Below are positions 23,331 to 29,970 of a stretch of 64,000 bases of DNA, piece after piece. The position numbers and the translations under genes were made by a program. This DNA is from Nocardioides alkalitolerans (GTDB lineage Bacteria > Actinomycetota > Actinomycetes > Propionibacteriales > Nocardioidaceae), in contig CP116227.1 in assembly GCA_038184435.1 (NCBI GenBank), positions 3,253,501 through 3,317,500 on the forward strand, in the 5' to 3' direction. Position 1 is the first letter of the stretch. Every line of letters starts with the position of its first letter. The notes under the pieces are model-generated. The model was given only the letters and a program-made list of their open reading frames with translations, did no database searches and was not told where the DNA came from.

Positions 23331-24122
23331 GTGCCGGAGACCGAGGGCGGCGCGGTCGCGGAGGACGTGCGCCGCCGCATCGTGCGTCTCCTCTCCTCGG
23401 GCGCCCTGCGGCCCGGCGACCGCCTCGGCACCGAGCGGGAGATGGCCGAGCGGTTCGACGTCTCCCGGGCCACCCTGCGCAGCGCCCTCGTGCCCCTGGG
23501 CCGGGCGGGGGTGCTGGAGCGTCGTACCGGCCGCGGCGGCGGCACCTTCGTGCGCGCCGGGCTCGTCGAGCGCGAGGCCGCCGAGCGGCTGGGGCTGCCC
23601 GAGCGCCTCGACGCGACGGGGCACGCCGCGGCGACCGCGCTGCTGGGATCCGTGCTGCGTCCCGCGGGCGACGCGGAGGCGGCCACCCTGCGGCTCGAGC
23701 CCGGGGCGACGGTCGTGGAGGTCGAGCGGGTCCGGTACGCCGACGGCCTGCCCCTCTCGCTCGACGTCGCCCGCTTCCCGTCCGCCCTCGTGCCCGACCT
23801 GCTCGCGCAGCCGCTGGAGCAGTCGCTCTACGCGCTGCTCGACACCGTCTACGGGCTGCGACCCGACGTGACCGAGGAGCAGGTCACCGTCGTGCGCGCC
23901 AACGAGCGGGAGGCGCGGGAGCTCGCCGTACCCACCGGCTCCCCGCTCCTCCACGTCGCCCGCGTCGCGGCGACCGCGGAGGGCACCCCCTTCGAGCTCT
24001 CCGACGACCTCTTCCGGGCCGACCGGGTGCGGCTCGTCGCGCGGCGTACGGCGCGGAGCGTCGACCGCGTCGAGAACCGGGCCGCCGACGGGGTCATCGA
24101 GATCGGGCTGGGCACGGGATGA
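23331..24122 (+). CDS. GntR-family regulator, HutC/UTRA subfamily
   Basis: A 263-residue repressor-type protein. The N-terminal winged helix contains GDRLGTEREMAERFDVSRAT and a wing with GRGGGTFV. The C-terminal UTRA domain (about 95-250) has VVEVERVRYADGLPLSLDVARFP and the effector-pocket strands typical of the HutC group. GTG 23331 follows a GGGAGG site. It lies inside the kinase and SDR operon and overlaps the MobA-like gene by ATGA. Local control of this operon and the divergent aminotransferase gene is likely. The inducer may be the hydroxylated amine substrate. Confidence 0.88.
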   Translation: MPETEGGAVAEDVRRRIVRLLSSGALRPGDRLGTEREMAERFDVSRATLRSALVPLGRAGVLERRTGRGGGTFVRAGLVEREAAERLGLPERLDATGHAAATALLGSVLRPAGDAEAATLRLEPGATVVEVERVRYADGLPLSLDVARFPSALVPDLLAQPLEQSLYALLDTVYGLRPDVTEEQVTVVRANEREARELAVPTGSPLLHVARVAATAEGTPFELSDDLFRADRVRLVARRTARSVDRVENRAADGVIEIGLGTG

Positions 24123-24775
24123 GCGGGCTGCACGGGAGGCCTGGGGGGATCGGCGGGATCGTGCTCGCCGGGGGCCGCGGGTCGCGGCTCGGCGGCGTGC
24201 GGAAGGCCGACCTGCGGCACGACGGCGCGACGCTCCTCGACCGCGCCCTGGCCGCCTGTGCGGACTGCGCCGAGGTCGTGGTGGTGGGCGACCCACCGGC
24301 GGGCGGCCGCGCGGGGGTGCGGTTCGTGCGGGAGGAGCCCGCGTACGGCGGGCCCGCCGCCGCCCTGCTCGCCGGAGCAGCCGCCTCGGCGCCCGGGACC
24401 GACCTGCTGGTGGTGCTCGCCGTCGACATGCCCCTGCTCCACCGCGGCACCGTGGCGCGGTTGCTCGCGGCCGCGGGGGCCGGGCCGGCACTCGACGGGG
24501 CGGCGCTCGTGGACGCGACCGGCCGGCGGCAGCTGGCGATGGTCCTGCGCCGCGCGGCCGTGGACCGCGTCGCGCCGCCGCCCGCGGACCGGTCCGGTCT
24601 GCCCCTGCACCGCCTGCTCGACGCGCTGGACCTCGCCACCGTGCCGGCGCGGGCCGACGAGGCCGGCGACGTCGACAGCTGGGACGACGCCGCCCGGCTC
24701 CGTGTCGAGGCTCTTCCGGATGAGGGGAGTCCGTCTGGTCGGTTCCCCGGTCAGCCGGGGAACCGACCGCTTTGA
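24119..24775 (+). CDS. MobA-like nucleotidyltransferase, putative molybdenum cofactor guanylyltransferase
   Basis: A 218-residue NTP-transferase fold. The signature GGIVLAGGRGSRLGGVRKADL at residues 12-32 has the nucleotide loop and activating Lys, and VLAVDMPLLHRGT carries the metal-binding Asp. MobA attaches GMP to molybdopterin; other members make CDP- or GDP-linked compounds. A molybdopterin oxidoreductase lies 1.7 kb away, but the gene is in the kinase-GntR operon. The last residues (GRFPGQPGNRPL) and the stop come from palindromic repeat copy C, so the native tail has been replaced. Confidence 0.75.
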   Translation: MSGLHGRPGGIGGIVLAGGRGSRLGGVRKADLRHDGATLLDRALAACADCAEVVVVGDPPAGGRAGVRFVREEPAYGGPAAALLAGAAASAPGTDLLVVLAVDMPLLHRGTVARLLAAAGAGPALDGAALVDATGRRQLAMVLRRAAVDRVAPPPADRSGLPLHRLLDALDLATVPARADEAGDVDSWDDAARLRVEALPDEGSPSGRFPGQPGNRPL

Positions 24776-24825
24776 CCATCAAATTTGATGGTCAAAGTGG
24801 CGTGTTCCCCGGTCAGCCGGGGAAA
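24737..24825. repeat. Palindromic mosaic repeat, copy C
   Basis: X-Y-X again. X1 at 24737-24768 and X2 at 24804-24825 have TCAG centres in place of CTAG. Y at 24770-24797 is a perfect 28-bp palindrome. The 3' end has decayed slightly (GGGGAAAG). It lies between the convergent MobA-like and transporter genes and encodes the tail and stop of the former. It may also end transcription from both sides. Confidence 0.95.
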
Positions 24826-24838
24826 GTGCCGCCGCCCC

Positions 24839-25759
24839 CTACGCCACCAAGGCAGCGGCGAGCGTCACGGCGGGGACGGACAGCACGGTGGAGGCGAAGA
24901 CGACGTCGCGGGCCAGCACGACCCCGCGGTCGTACCGCGTCGCGTGCACGAACACGTTCTGGGCCGTCGGCAGCGCCGAGATCACGGTGACGGCCAGCAG
25001 GGGCGTGCCTTCGAGGCCCAGCAGGTAGGCGCCGACCGCCCACGCGACGACGGGCTGGACGACGAGCTTGAGCCCCACGATGAGGCCCAGCTCGGGGGCG
25101 TCGCCGAGGCCGGGGCGGGGGCCGAGGCGGAGGAACACGCCGTACGCGATGAGCATCGACGGCACCGCCATCCCGGCGACGAGCTCGAGCGGGTCGTGGA
25201 TGGGGCGGGGCAGGGTGAGGTCGGTGCCGGCGAGCACGAGCCCGATCACGGAGCCGACGGTCAGGGGCGTGCGCAGGGGCCGGCTGACGATCCGCCACAC
25301 CGACAGCCGCTCCTCGGCGACGGCCACGTCCATGACCGTCAGGGCGAGCGGCTGCAGCACGAGCAGCTGCATGAGCAGCACGGGCGCGACGAGCGCCGCG
25401 TCGCCGAGCACGTAGGCGGCGATCGGGATGCCCAGGTTGCCGGCGTTGACGTAGGCGGCGCACAACGAACCCACGACGGTGTGCGCGAGGTCCCGGTGGA
25501 ACACGAACCGCGCGAGGAGCACGTAGACCACCACGTTCACCAGGACGGCCGCCGCCGACGCCAGGAGCGCCCCGGTGAAGAGGGACCCGATGTCGGAGTC
25601 CTCGAGCACCGTGATGAGCAGGGCGGGGCTCGCGACGTAGAACGCCAGGAGCGACAGGGCCCGTTGGCCCGGCAGGTCGATGATCCCGAGGTGCGCGAGC
25701 AGCAGGCCGAGGCACACGAGCAGGGTGATCGTGGTGAACCCCTCGAGCACCGCCGTCAC
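24839..25759 (-). CDS. AEC (auxin efflux carrier) family transporter
   Basis: A 306-residue membrane transporter with about ten hydrophobic helices arranged as two five-helix halves. Helix 4 contains AAYVNAGNLGIPIAAYVLG and the second half has the LPTAQNVFVHATRYD motif, both typical of the AEC family. Bacterial members carry malonate, malate or similar organic anions. GTG 25759 stands seven bases after the -10 box TAGCGT. It converges with the MobA-like gene across repeat copy C and is divergent from the molybdopterin oxidoreductase gene. The substrate cannot be predicted. Confidence 0.88.
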   Translation of the reverse strand: MTAVLEGFTTITLLVCLGLLLAHLGIIDLPGQRALSLLAFYVASPALLITVLEDSDIGSLFTGALLASAAAVLVNVVVYVLLARFVFHRDLAHTVVGSLCAAYVNAGNLGIPIAAYVLGDAALVAPVLLMQLLVLQPLALTVMDVAVAEERLSVWRIVSRPLRTPLTVGSVIGLVLAGTDLTLPRPIHDPLELVAGMAVPSMLIAYGVFLRLGPRPGLGDAPELGLIVGLKLVVQPVVAWAVGAYLLGLEGTPLLAVTVISALPTAQNVFVHATRYDRGVVLARDVVFASTVLSVPAVTLAAALVA

Positions 25760-25766
25760 GGGGCGA

Positions 25767-25772
25767 ACGCTA
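25767..25772 (-). promoter_or_regulatory. -10 box TAGCGT, leaderless start of the AEC gene
   Basis: On the minus strand TAGCGT is followed by seven bases and GTG 25759, without a ribosome binding site. Confidence 0.6.
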
Positions 25773-25820
25773 TCCGTCGATCGGACCCATCCCTCCGACG
25801 GCCCGTGACGAACCACCCCC

Positions 25821-27398
25821 ATGGACACCAGCGCACCCCCTCGCCGTCGCGGCCGGATCCTGCTGGCCGCGGCCGGCGGAGTGCTCGCCACGATCGTCGG
25901 CATGGCCGTCGGCCACCTCGTGGCCGCCCTCACCGACCCCGCCGCCTCCCCGGTGCTGGCCGTCGGCTCCACCGTCATCGACCTCACCCCCACCCCGGTG
26001 AAGGAGTGGGCGGTCGCCCAGTTCGGCACGGCCGACAAGCCCATCCTCATCGGCTCGGTGCTGGCGGTGACCCTCCTGCTCGCGGCCGTCGCGGGCGTGA
26101 TCGCCCGACGGCGCTTCGCGGTGGGGCTCGTCCTCCTCCTCGTGCTCGTCGGCGTCGCCGGGCTGCTGGCGCTGCTGCGCCCGACCGCCGGTCCGCTCGA
26201 CGTGGTCCCCGCCCTCGCCACCGCCCTCGCCGGCGGCGGTGCCCTGTGGTGGTGGCACCGCGCGACGGTCGGCGCTCCCGCCCCCGCGGACGGCACGACG
26301 GGCATCGACCCCGACGGTGACCCCGACGCGCGCCGTACGACGGGACCCACCCGCCGCGGTGTGCTCATCGCCTCCGGCGTGCTCGCCGGCACGGCGGTCG
26401 TGGCCGGCTCCGTCGGCCAGTGGATCTCGACGGTCCGCACCCGGATCGGCAACATCGTGCTCCCGAAGCCCGCCGAGGCGGCACCGGCGCTCCCGGAGGG
26501 CCTCGACATCCCCGACCTGTCGCCGTTCCGCACGCCGAACGACCAGTTCTACCGCGTCGACATCAACCTCACCGTGCCCGTCGTCGACCACGAGTCGTGG
26601 ACGCTGACCGTCGACGGCGACGTCGAGAACGAGCTCACCATCACGTGGGACGAGCTCCTCGACATGGACATGGTCGAGCGGGACATCACGATGACCTGCG
26701 TCTCCAACGACGTGGGCGGCCAGTACGTCGGCGCCGCCCGCTGGCTCGGCGTCCCCCTGAAGACGATCCTCGACCGGGCGGGCGTCGGTGACCGCGCCGA
26801 CCAGATCCTCTCGACCGCGGTCGACGGCTTCACCATCTCCACCCCGCTCGACGTGGCCACCGACGGCCGCGACGCCCTCGTCGTGGTCGGCATGAACGGC
26901 GAGCCCCTGCCCCGCGAGCACGGCTTCCCGGTGCGGCTCATCATCCCGGGCATCTACGGGTACGTCGGCTCCACGAAGTGGCTGACGAAGCTGACGCTGA
27001 CCACGTACGACGACGACGTCGCCTACTGGACCGAGCGCGACTGGGCGACCGACGCCCCCGTGAAGATCTCCTCGCGCATCGACGTGCCGAAGGCCGCGAC
27101 GACGGTCGACCCCGGCACGGTCGTCATCGCCGGCGTCGCGTGGGCGCAGACCCGCGGCATCGCCAAGGTCGAGGTGCAGATCGACGGCGGGGCGTGGCAG
27201 GAGGCCACGCTCGGGCCGGACGCGGGCGTCGACTACTGGCGGCAGTGGTACTACGAGTGGGACGCCAGCGACTCCGGCAACCACGCCTTCACCGTGCGCG
27301 CGACCGACGAGACCGGCGAGGTGCAGACCGACGTGCGCATGTCGCCGTTCCCGGAGGGCTCGAGCGGGTACCACACCCGTGCGGTGATGGTCGCCTGA
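25821..27398 (+). CDS. Membrane-bound molybdopterin-dependent oxidoreductase, sulfite oxidase family
   Basis: A 525-residue protein. Residues 1-150 hold about four membrane helices. A second twin-arginine-like stretch (TRRGVLIASGVLAG, near 174-188) leads into an extracytoplasmic sulfite-oxidase-type Mo domain with the metal-binding Cys293 (ITMTCVSNDVGG), followed by a C-terminal dimerisation domain (about 425-520). The family oxidises sulfite or reduces methionine sulfoxide or similar substrates at the membrane. It lies next to the fasciclin-SigK locus, as in other actinobacteria, so membership of that regulon is plausible. The nearby MobA-like gene could supply cofactor. A strong hairpin follows the stop. 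Confidence 0.88.
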   Translation: MDTSAPPRRRGRILLAAAGGVLATIVGMAVGHLVAALTDPAASPVLAVGSTVIDLTPTPVKEWAVAQFGTADKPILIGSVLAVTLLLAAVAGVIARRRFAVGLVLLLVLVGVAGLLALLRPTAGPLDVVPALATALAGGGALWWWHRATVGAPAPADGTTGIDPDGDPDARRTTGPTRRGVLIASGVLAGTAVVAGSVGQWISTVRTRIGNIVLPKPAEAAPALPEGLDIPDLSPFRTPNDQFYRVDINLTVPVVDHESWTLTVDGDVENELTITWDELLDMDMVERDITMTCVSNDVGGQYVGAARWLGVPLKTILDRAGVGDRADQILSTAVDGFTISTPLDVATDGRDALVVVGMNGEPLPREHGFPVRLIIPGIYGYVGSTKWLTKLTLTTYDDDVAYWTERDWATDAPVKISSRIDVPKAATTVDPGTVVIAGVAWAQTRGIAKVEVQIDGGAWQEATLGPDAGVDYWRQWYYEWDASDSGNHAFTVRATDETGEVQTDVRMSPFPEGSSGYHTRAVMVA

Positions 27399-27438
27399 CG
27401 ATCCGTGCGCTGCGGGCCGCACCGGCCCGCCCCCCTCG

Positions 27439-27483
27439 CCCGTGGCGGGGACACCTCAAGCCGAGGGGTGTCCCCGCCACGGG
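27439..27483 (+). terminator. Hairpin after the molybdopterin oxidoreductase gene
   Basis: A perfect 17-bp stem (CCCGTGGCGGGGACACC, 27439-27455, with its complement at 27467-27483) and an 11-base loop, 40 bases after the stop. There is no T-run. A GC-rich stem of this strength commonly ends transcription in high-GC actinobacteria. Confidence 0.6.
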
Positions 27484-27493
27484 TCATGTGCGG

Positions 27494-27538
27494 GCGTCAT
27501 GCGGAGCGGTGGCCCGAGGCGCCGGGGCGCATGACGTC
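27494..27538. repeat. CATGACG hairpin repeat, single copy
   Basis: Arms CGTCATGCG (27495-27503) and CGCATGACG (27528-27536) are separated by exactly 24 bases. Arm sequence and loop length match the tandem pair at 63838-63963. It sits in the long non-coding stretch 27399-27827. Confidence 0.75.
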
Positions 27539-27611
27539 TTGGGTACGGCGCGGGGCCGGCCCAGCGCCGTACCCGCGCCGCCGCGCCGCCGCGCCGACGC
27601 GCCGCCGCCGC

Positions 27612-27668
27612 GAAATGTGCGGATGGGACAGGCCCACCGCACCCGGACCGCCCCAGGCGCACAGTTCC
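27612..27668. repeat. Small inverted-repeat element, TGTGCGG family, copy 2
   Basis: A 57-bp element with ends GAAATGTGCGG and GCACAGTTCC, in reverse orientation to the copy at 12292-12349. It is preceded by a low-complexity GCC/GCCG run (27580-27612). The surrounding gap 27399-27827 otherwise holds the hairpin, the CATGACG repeat and the fasciclin promoter region; I see no gene in it. Confidence 0.65.
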
Positions 27669-27724
27669 GCGCCCCGCCGACGGGCGCCCAGGAAAACCCG
27701 AAAAAAACTTCCACCCCCACCAAT

Positions 27725-27755
27725 CCATCCCACCGGGGGTGGCGAACAACGTTCG
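27725..27755 (+). promoter_or_regulatory. Candidate SigK-type promoter region of the fasciclin gene
   Basis: CCATCC at 27725-27730 matches the -35 element described for mycobacterial SigK promoters. A CGAAC-AAC-GTTCG palindrome at 27743-27755 lies where the -10 would be. The spacing is shorter than I would expect from memory of that consensus, so the assignment is tentative. It is 70-100 bases before the fasciclin start, and the sigK homologue is the next gene but one. Confidence 0.35.
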
Positions 27756-27827
27756 TAAGCCCGCCGCGACCGGCACATCCCCCAGGTGCCGGTAGGGGAG
27801 CGGGACCACGACAGGAAGGTCAGCACG

Positions 27828-28532
27828 ATGAAGACTCTCAACCGCCGCTCCACGGTCCGCCGCGCGAGCGGGATCGCTGCTCTCGCCCTGACCATGTCGG
27901 TCGGCCTCGCCGCGTGCGGCGACGACAGCAGCGACGACTCCAACGACGGCACCTCCAGCCCCGACACCTCCGAGTCGTCCGACGCGGGCATGTCGGAGGA
28001 CCCGAGCATGGGCGAGTCGTCGGACGGCGCCATGGAGGACACCACCTTCGGCGAGGCCTGTGACCAGATCCCCGCCTCGGGTGCCGGTTCCCTCGAGGGC
28101 ATGACCGTCGACCCGGTCGCCACGGCCGCGGGCAACAACCCGCTGCTGAGCGAGCTCGTCGGCGCGGTCGGCATCGTGCCGGGCCTCGCGGACACCCTCA
28201 ACAGCGCCGAGGCGCTGACGGTCTTCGCGCCGTACAACCCCGCCTTCGAGGCCATCGACCCCGCCACGATGGAGTCGCTGACGGCCGACCCGGAGGCGCT
28301 CGGCGCGATCCTCGGCTACCACGTGCTCCCCGAGCGTCTCGAGCCCGACGAGATCGCGGGCACCTACGCCTCGTTCGCCGGCCCCGAGGTCACGGTCGAG
28401 GGCGACTCGTCCGGCATGACGGTCGGCGCCGAGGGCACCGAGGCGACCGTGCTCTGCGGTGGCATCCAGACGGCCAACGCGACCGTCTACGTCATCGACT
28501 CCGTGCTGATGCCGCCGGCCACCACCGAGTGA
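27828..28532 (+). CDS. Fasciclin-domain lipoprotein, Mpt83/Mpt70-like
   Basis: A 234-residue surface lipoprotein. The signal peptide ends in VGLAAC (lipid Cys30), an acidic Ser/Asp-rich linker spans about 31-80, and a fasciclin (FAS1) domain spans about 90-232 with NSAEALTVFAPYNPAFEAI, LGYHVLPERL and VYVIDSVLMPP. These are the hallmarks of MPT70/MPT83, the main SigK-controlled antigens of mycobacteria. Start ATG 27828 has AGGAAGG upstream. It is directly before sigK and rskA, so SigK control is likely. FAS1 domains mediate adhesion or bind ligands; the target here is unknown. Confidence 0.9.
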   Translation: MKTLNRRSTVRRASGIAALALTMSVGLAACGDDSSDDSNDGTSSPDTSESSDAGMSEDPSMGESSDGAMEDTTFGEACDQIPASGAGSLEGMTVDPVATAAGNNPLLSELVGAVGIVPGLADTLNSAEALTVFAPYNPAFEAIDPATMESLTADPEALGAILGYHVLPERLEPDEIAGTYASFAGPEVTVEGDSSGMTVGAEGTEATVLCGGIQTANATVYVIDSVLMPPATTE

Positions 28533-28567
28533 CCACGCAGCACTGAGGAACCAGGGACACTTCTCCC

Positions 28568-29200
28568 ATGACGACCCTCCGTTCCGTGCCCTCCGGCGAT
28601 CCGCCGGAGGGCACGGGCGGCCGTGGCCCGGCCGCCGACCTGCCCGATGAGGTGGGACCGCGTCTCGCGGAGCTCCTGCACCGTTCCTCCCTGGGGGACG
28701 AGCAGGCCTTCGCGGAGCTGTACGACGCGACCTCGGCGCGCCTGCACGGCCTCGTCCTCCGCGTGGTGCGCAACCCCGCGCAGGCCGAGGAGGTCACCCA
28801 GGAGGTGTTCCTCGAGGTGTGGCGCATGGCGAGCCGGTTCGACCCGGCACGCGGCTCCGCCCTCTCCTGGCTCATGACGATCGGCCATCGCAAGGCGGTC
28901 GACCGGGTGCGCTCCGCGGAGGCCTCGACCCGCCGCGACACGTCGTACCACCAGCAGACCCAGCCGATCGACCACGACGCCACGGCGGACGCCGCCCACG
29001 CGTCGTTGGAGGCCCAGCGGGTCCGCACCGCACTGCAGGCGCTGACCCCCGTGCAGCACGAGGCCGTGAAGCTGGCCTACTTCGGGGGCTACACGCACAC
29101 CGAGGTGGCCACCATGCTCGACTTGCCCGTGGGCACCGCGAAGACGAGGATCCGAGACGGCCTGATCAGGCTGCGCGACGCGATGGGAGTGGGACAGTGA
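28568..29200 (+). CDS. sigK: ECF RNA polymerase sigma factor SigK
   Basis: A 210-residue ECF sigma factor. Region 2 includes FAELYDATSARLHGLVLRVV and EEVTQEVFLEVWR; region 4 includes LTPVQHEAVKLAYFGGYTHTEVA and the helix-turn-helix ending GTAKTRIRDGLIRLRDAM. It directs RNA polymerase to its own regulon. The order fasciclin, sigK, rskA, FAD oxidoreductase, DUF1365, methyltransferase, DUF1295 reproduces the mycobacterial sigK locus (Rv0444c-Rv0449c) plus an mpt83-like gene, which supports the name. It overlaps rskA by GTGA, so sigma and anti-sigma are made in a fixed ratio. Confidence 0.93.
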   Translation: MTTLRSVPSGDPPEGTGGRGPAADLPDEVGPRLAELLHRSSLGDEQAFAELYDATSARLHGLVLRVVRNPAQAEEVTQEVFLEVWRMASRFDPARGSALSWLMTIGHRKAVDRVRSAEASTRRDTSYHQQTQPIDHDATADAAHASLEAQRVRTALQALTPVQHEAVKLAYFGGYTHTEVATMLDLPVGTAKTRIRDGLIRLRDAMGVGQ

Positions 29201-29970
29201 ACGACATCCACGCCCTGTCGGGCGCCTACGCGGTGGACGCGCTCTCCGACGAGGAGCGCGCCGGTTTCGAGGAGCACCTCGAGGGGTGCCCCACGTGCCG
29301 CGAGGAGGTCGACTCCCTGCGCGAGGCGGCCGCCCTGCTCCCCGCCACCACCGAGACCGCGCCGTCCCCGGCGGTGCGCGCCACGGTGCTGGCCGGCATC
29401 ACCCAGGTCCGCCCGCTCCCGCCCCTCGTGGCCCACGGTCCGGAGGCCGACGACCGGTCCCACGGAACGGTGGTGCCGCTGCGGCGGCGTCGGTTTCGCA
29501 CGGCGCTGGTCGCAGCTGCTGCGGCAGTGATCGTGGCCGGCGGCGTCGGTGTCGGGATCAGCCAGCTGGACGACGCCACCGACGGCACCTCCCAACAGGC
29601 CGATCCCGAGCCGAGCGAGGTCGAGCAGGTGCTCACCGCCTCCGACGTGCAGATCGTCGAGGCCTCGACGACCCTCCCCGAGGGCACCCAGGCCGCCGTG
29701 CACTGGTCGCCGTCGCTCGGCAAGGCCGTGGTCGTCACCGACGGCATGCCCGCGGCGCCGAGCGGTCACCTCTACGAGCTCTGGTACCAGGACAGCGACG
29801 GCGACATGGTCCGCGCCGGCCTCATGCCCGAGGGCGAGGACAACACCGTCCTGCTCGAGGGCGACGGCTCGGGCGCGAAGGCCGTCGGCATCACCGTCGA
29901 GCCGGCGCCGGACGGGTCCGAGGAGCCGACGATGCCCCCCGTCGCCTTCTTCGCCCTCGACGACGCATGA
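29197..29970 (+). CDS. rskA: Anti-sigma-K factor RskA
   Basis: A 257-residue membrane anti-sigma factor. The cytoplasmic N-terminal domain (1-95) has the anti-sigma pattern ALSGAYAVDALSDEERAGFE and the HLEGCPTC motif of zinc-type anti-sigma domains. One membrane helix (about 103-124) leads to an extracytoplasmic RskA domain with VHWSPSLGKAVVVTDGMP and the conserved GHLYELWYQD. It holds SigK at the membrane until regulated proteolysis frees it. It is coupled to sigK upstream (GTGA) and to the FAD oxidoreductase gene downstream (ATGA). Confidence 0.92.
   Translation: MNDIHALSGAYAVDALSDEERAGFEEHLEGCPTCREEVDSLREAAALLPATTETAPSPAVRATVLAGITQVRPLPPLVAHGPEADDRSHGTVVPLRRRRFRTALVAAAAAVIVAGGVGVGISQLDDATDGTSQQADPEPSEVEQVLTASDVQIVEASTTLPEGTQAAVHWSPSLGKAVVVTDGMPAAPSGHLYELWYQDSDGDMVRAGLMPEGEDNTVLLEGDGSGAKAVGITVEPAPDGSEEPTMPPVAFFALDDA

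Noticed and set aside
29286..29966. Upstream extension of the FAD oxidoreductase frame
   Set aside because: The frame is open to 29286, but this part overlaps rskA in another frame. ATG 29967 with its four-base overlap gives the normal N-terminal FAD motif.
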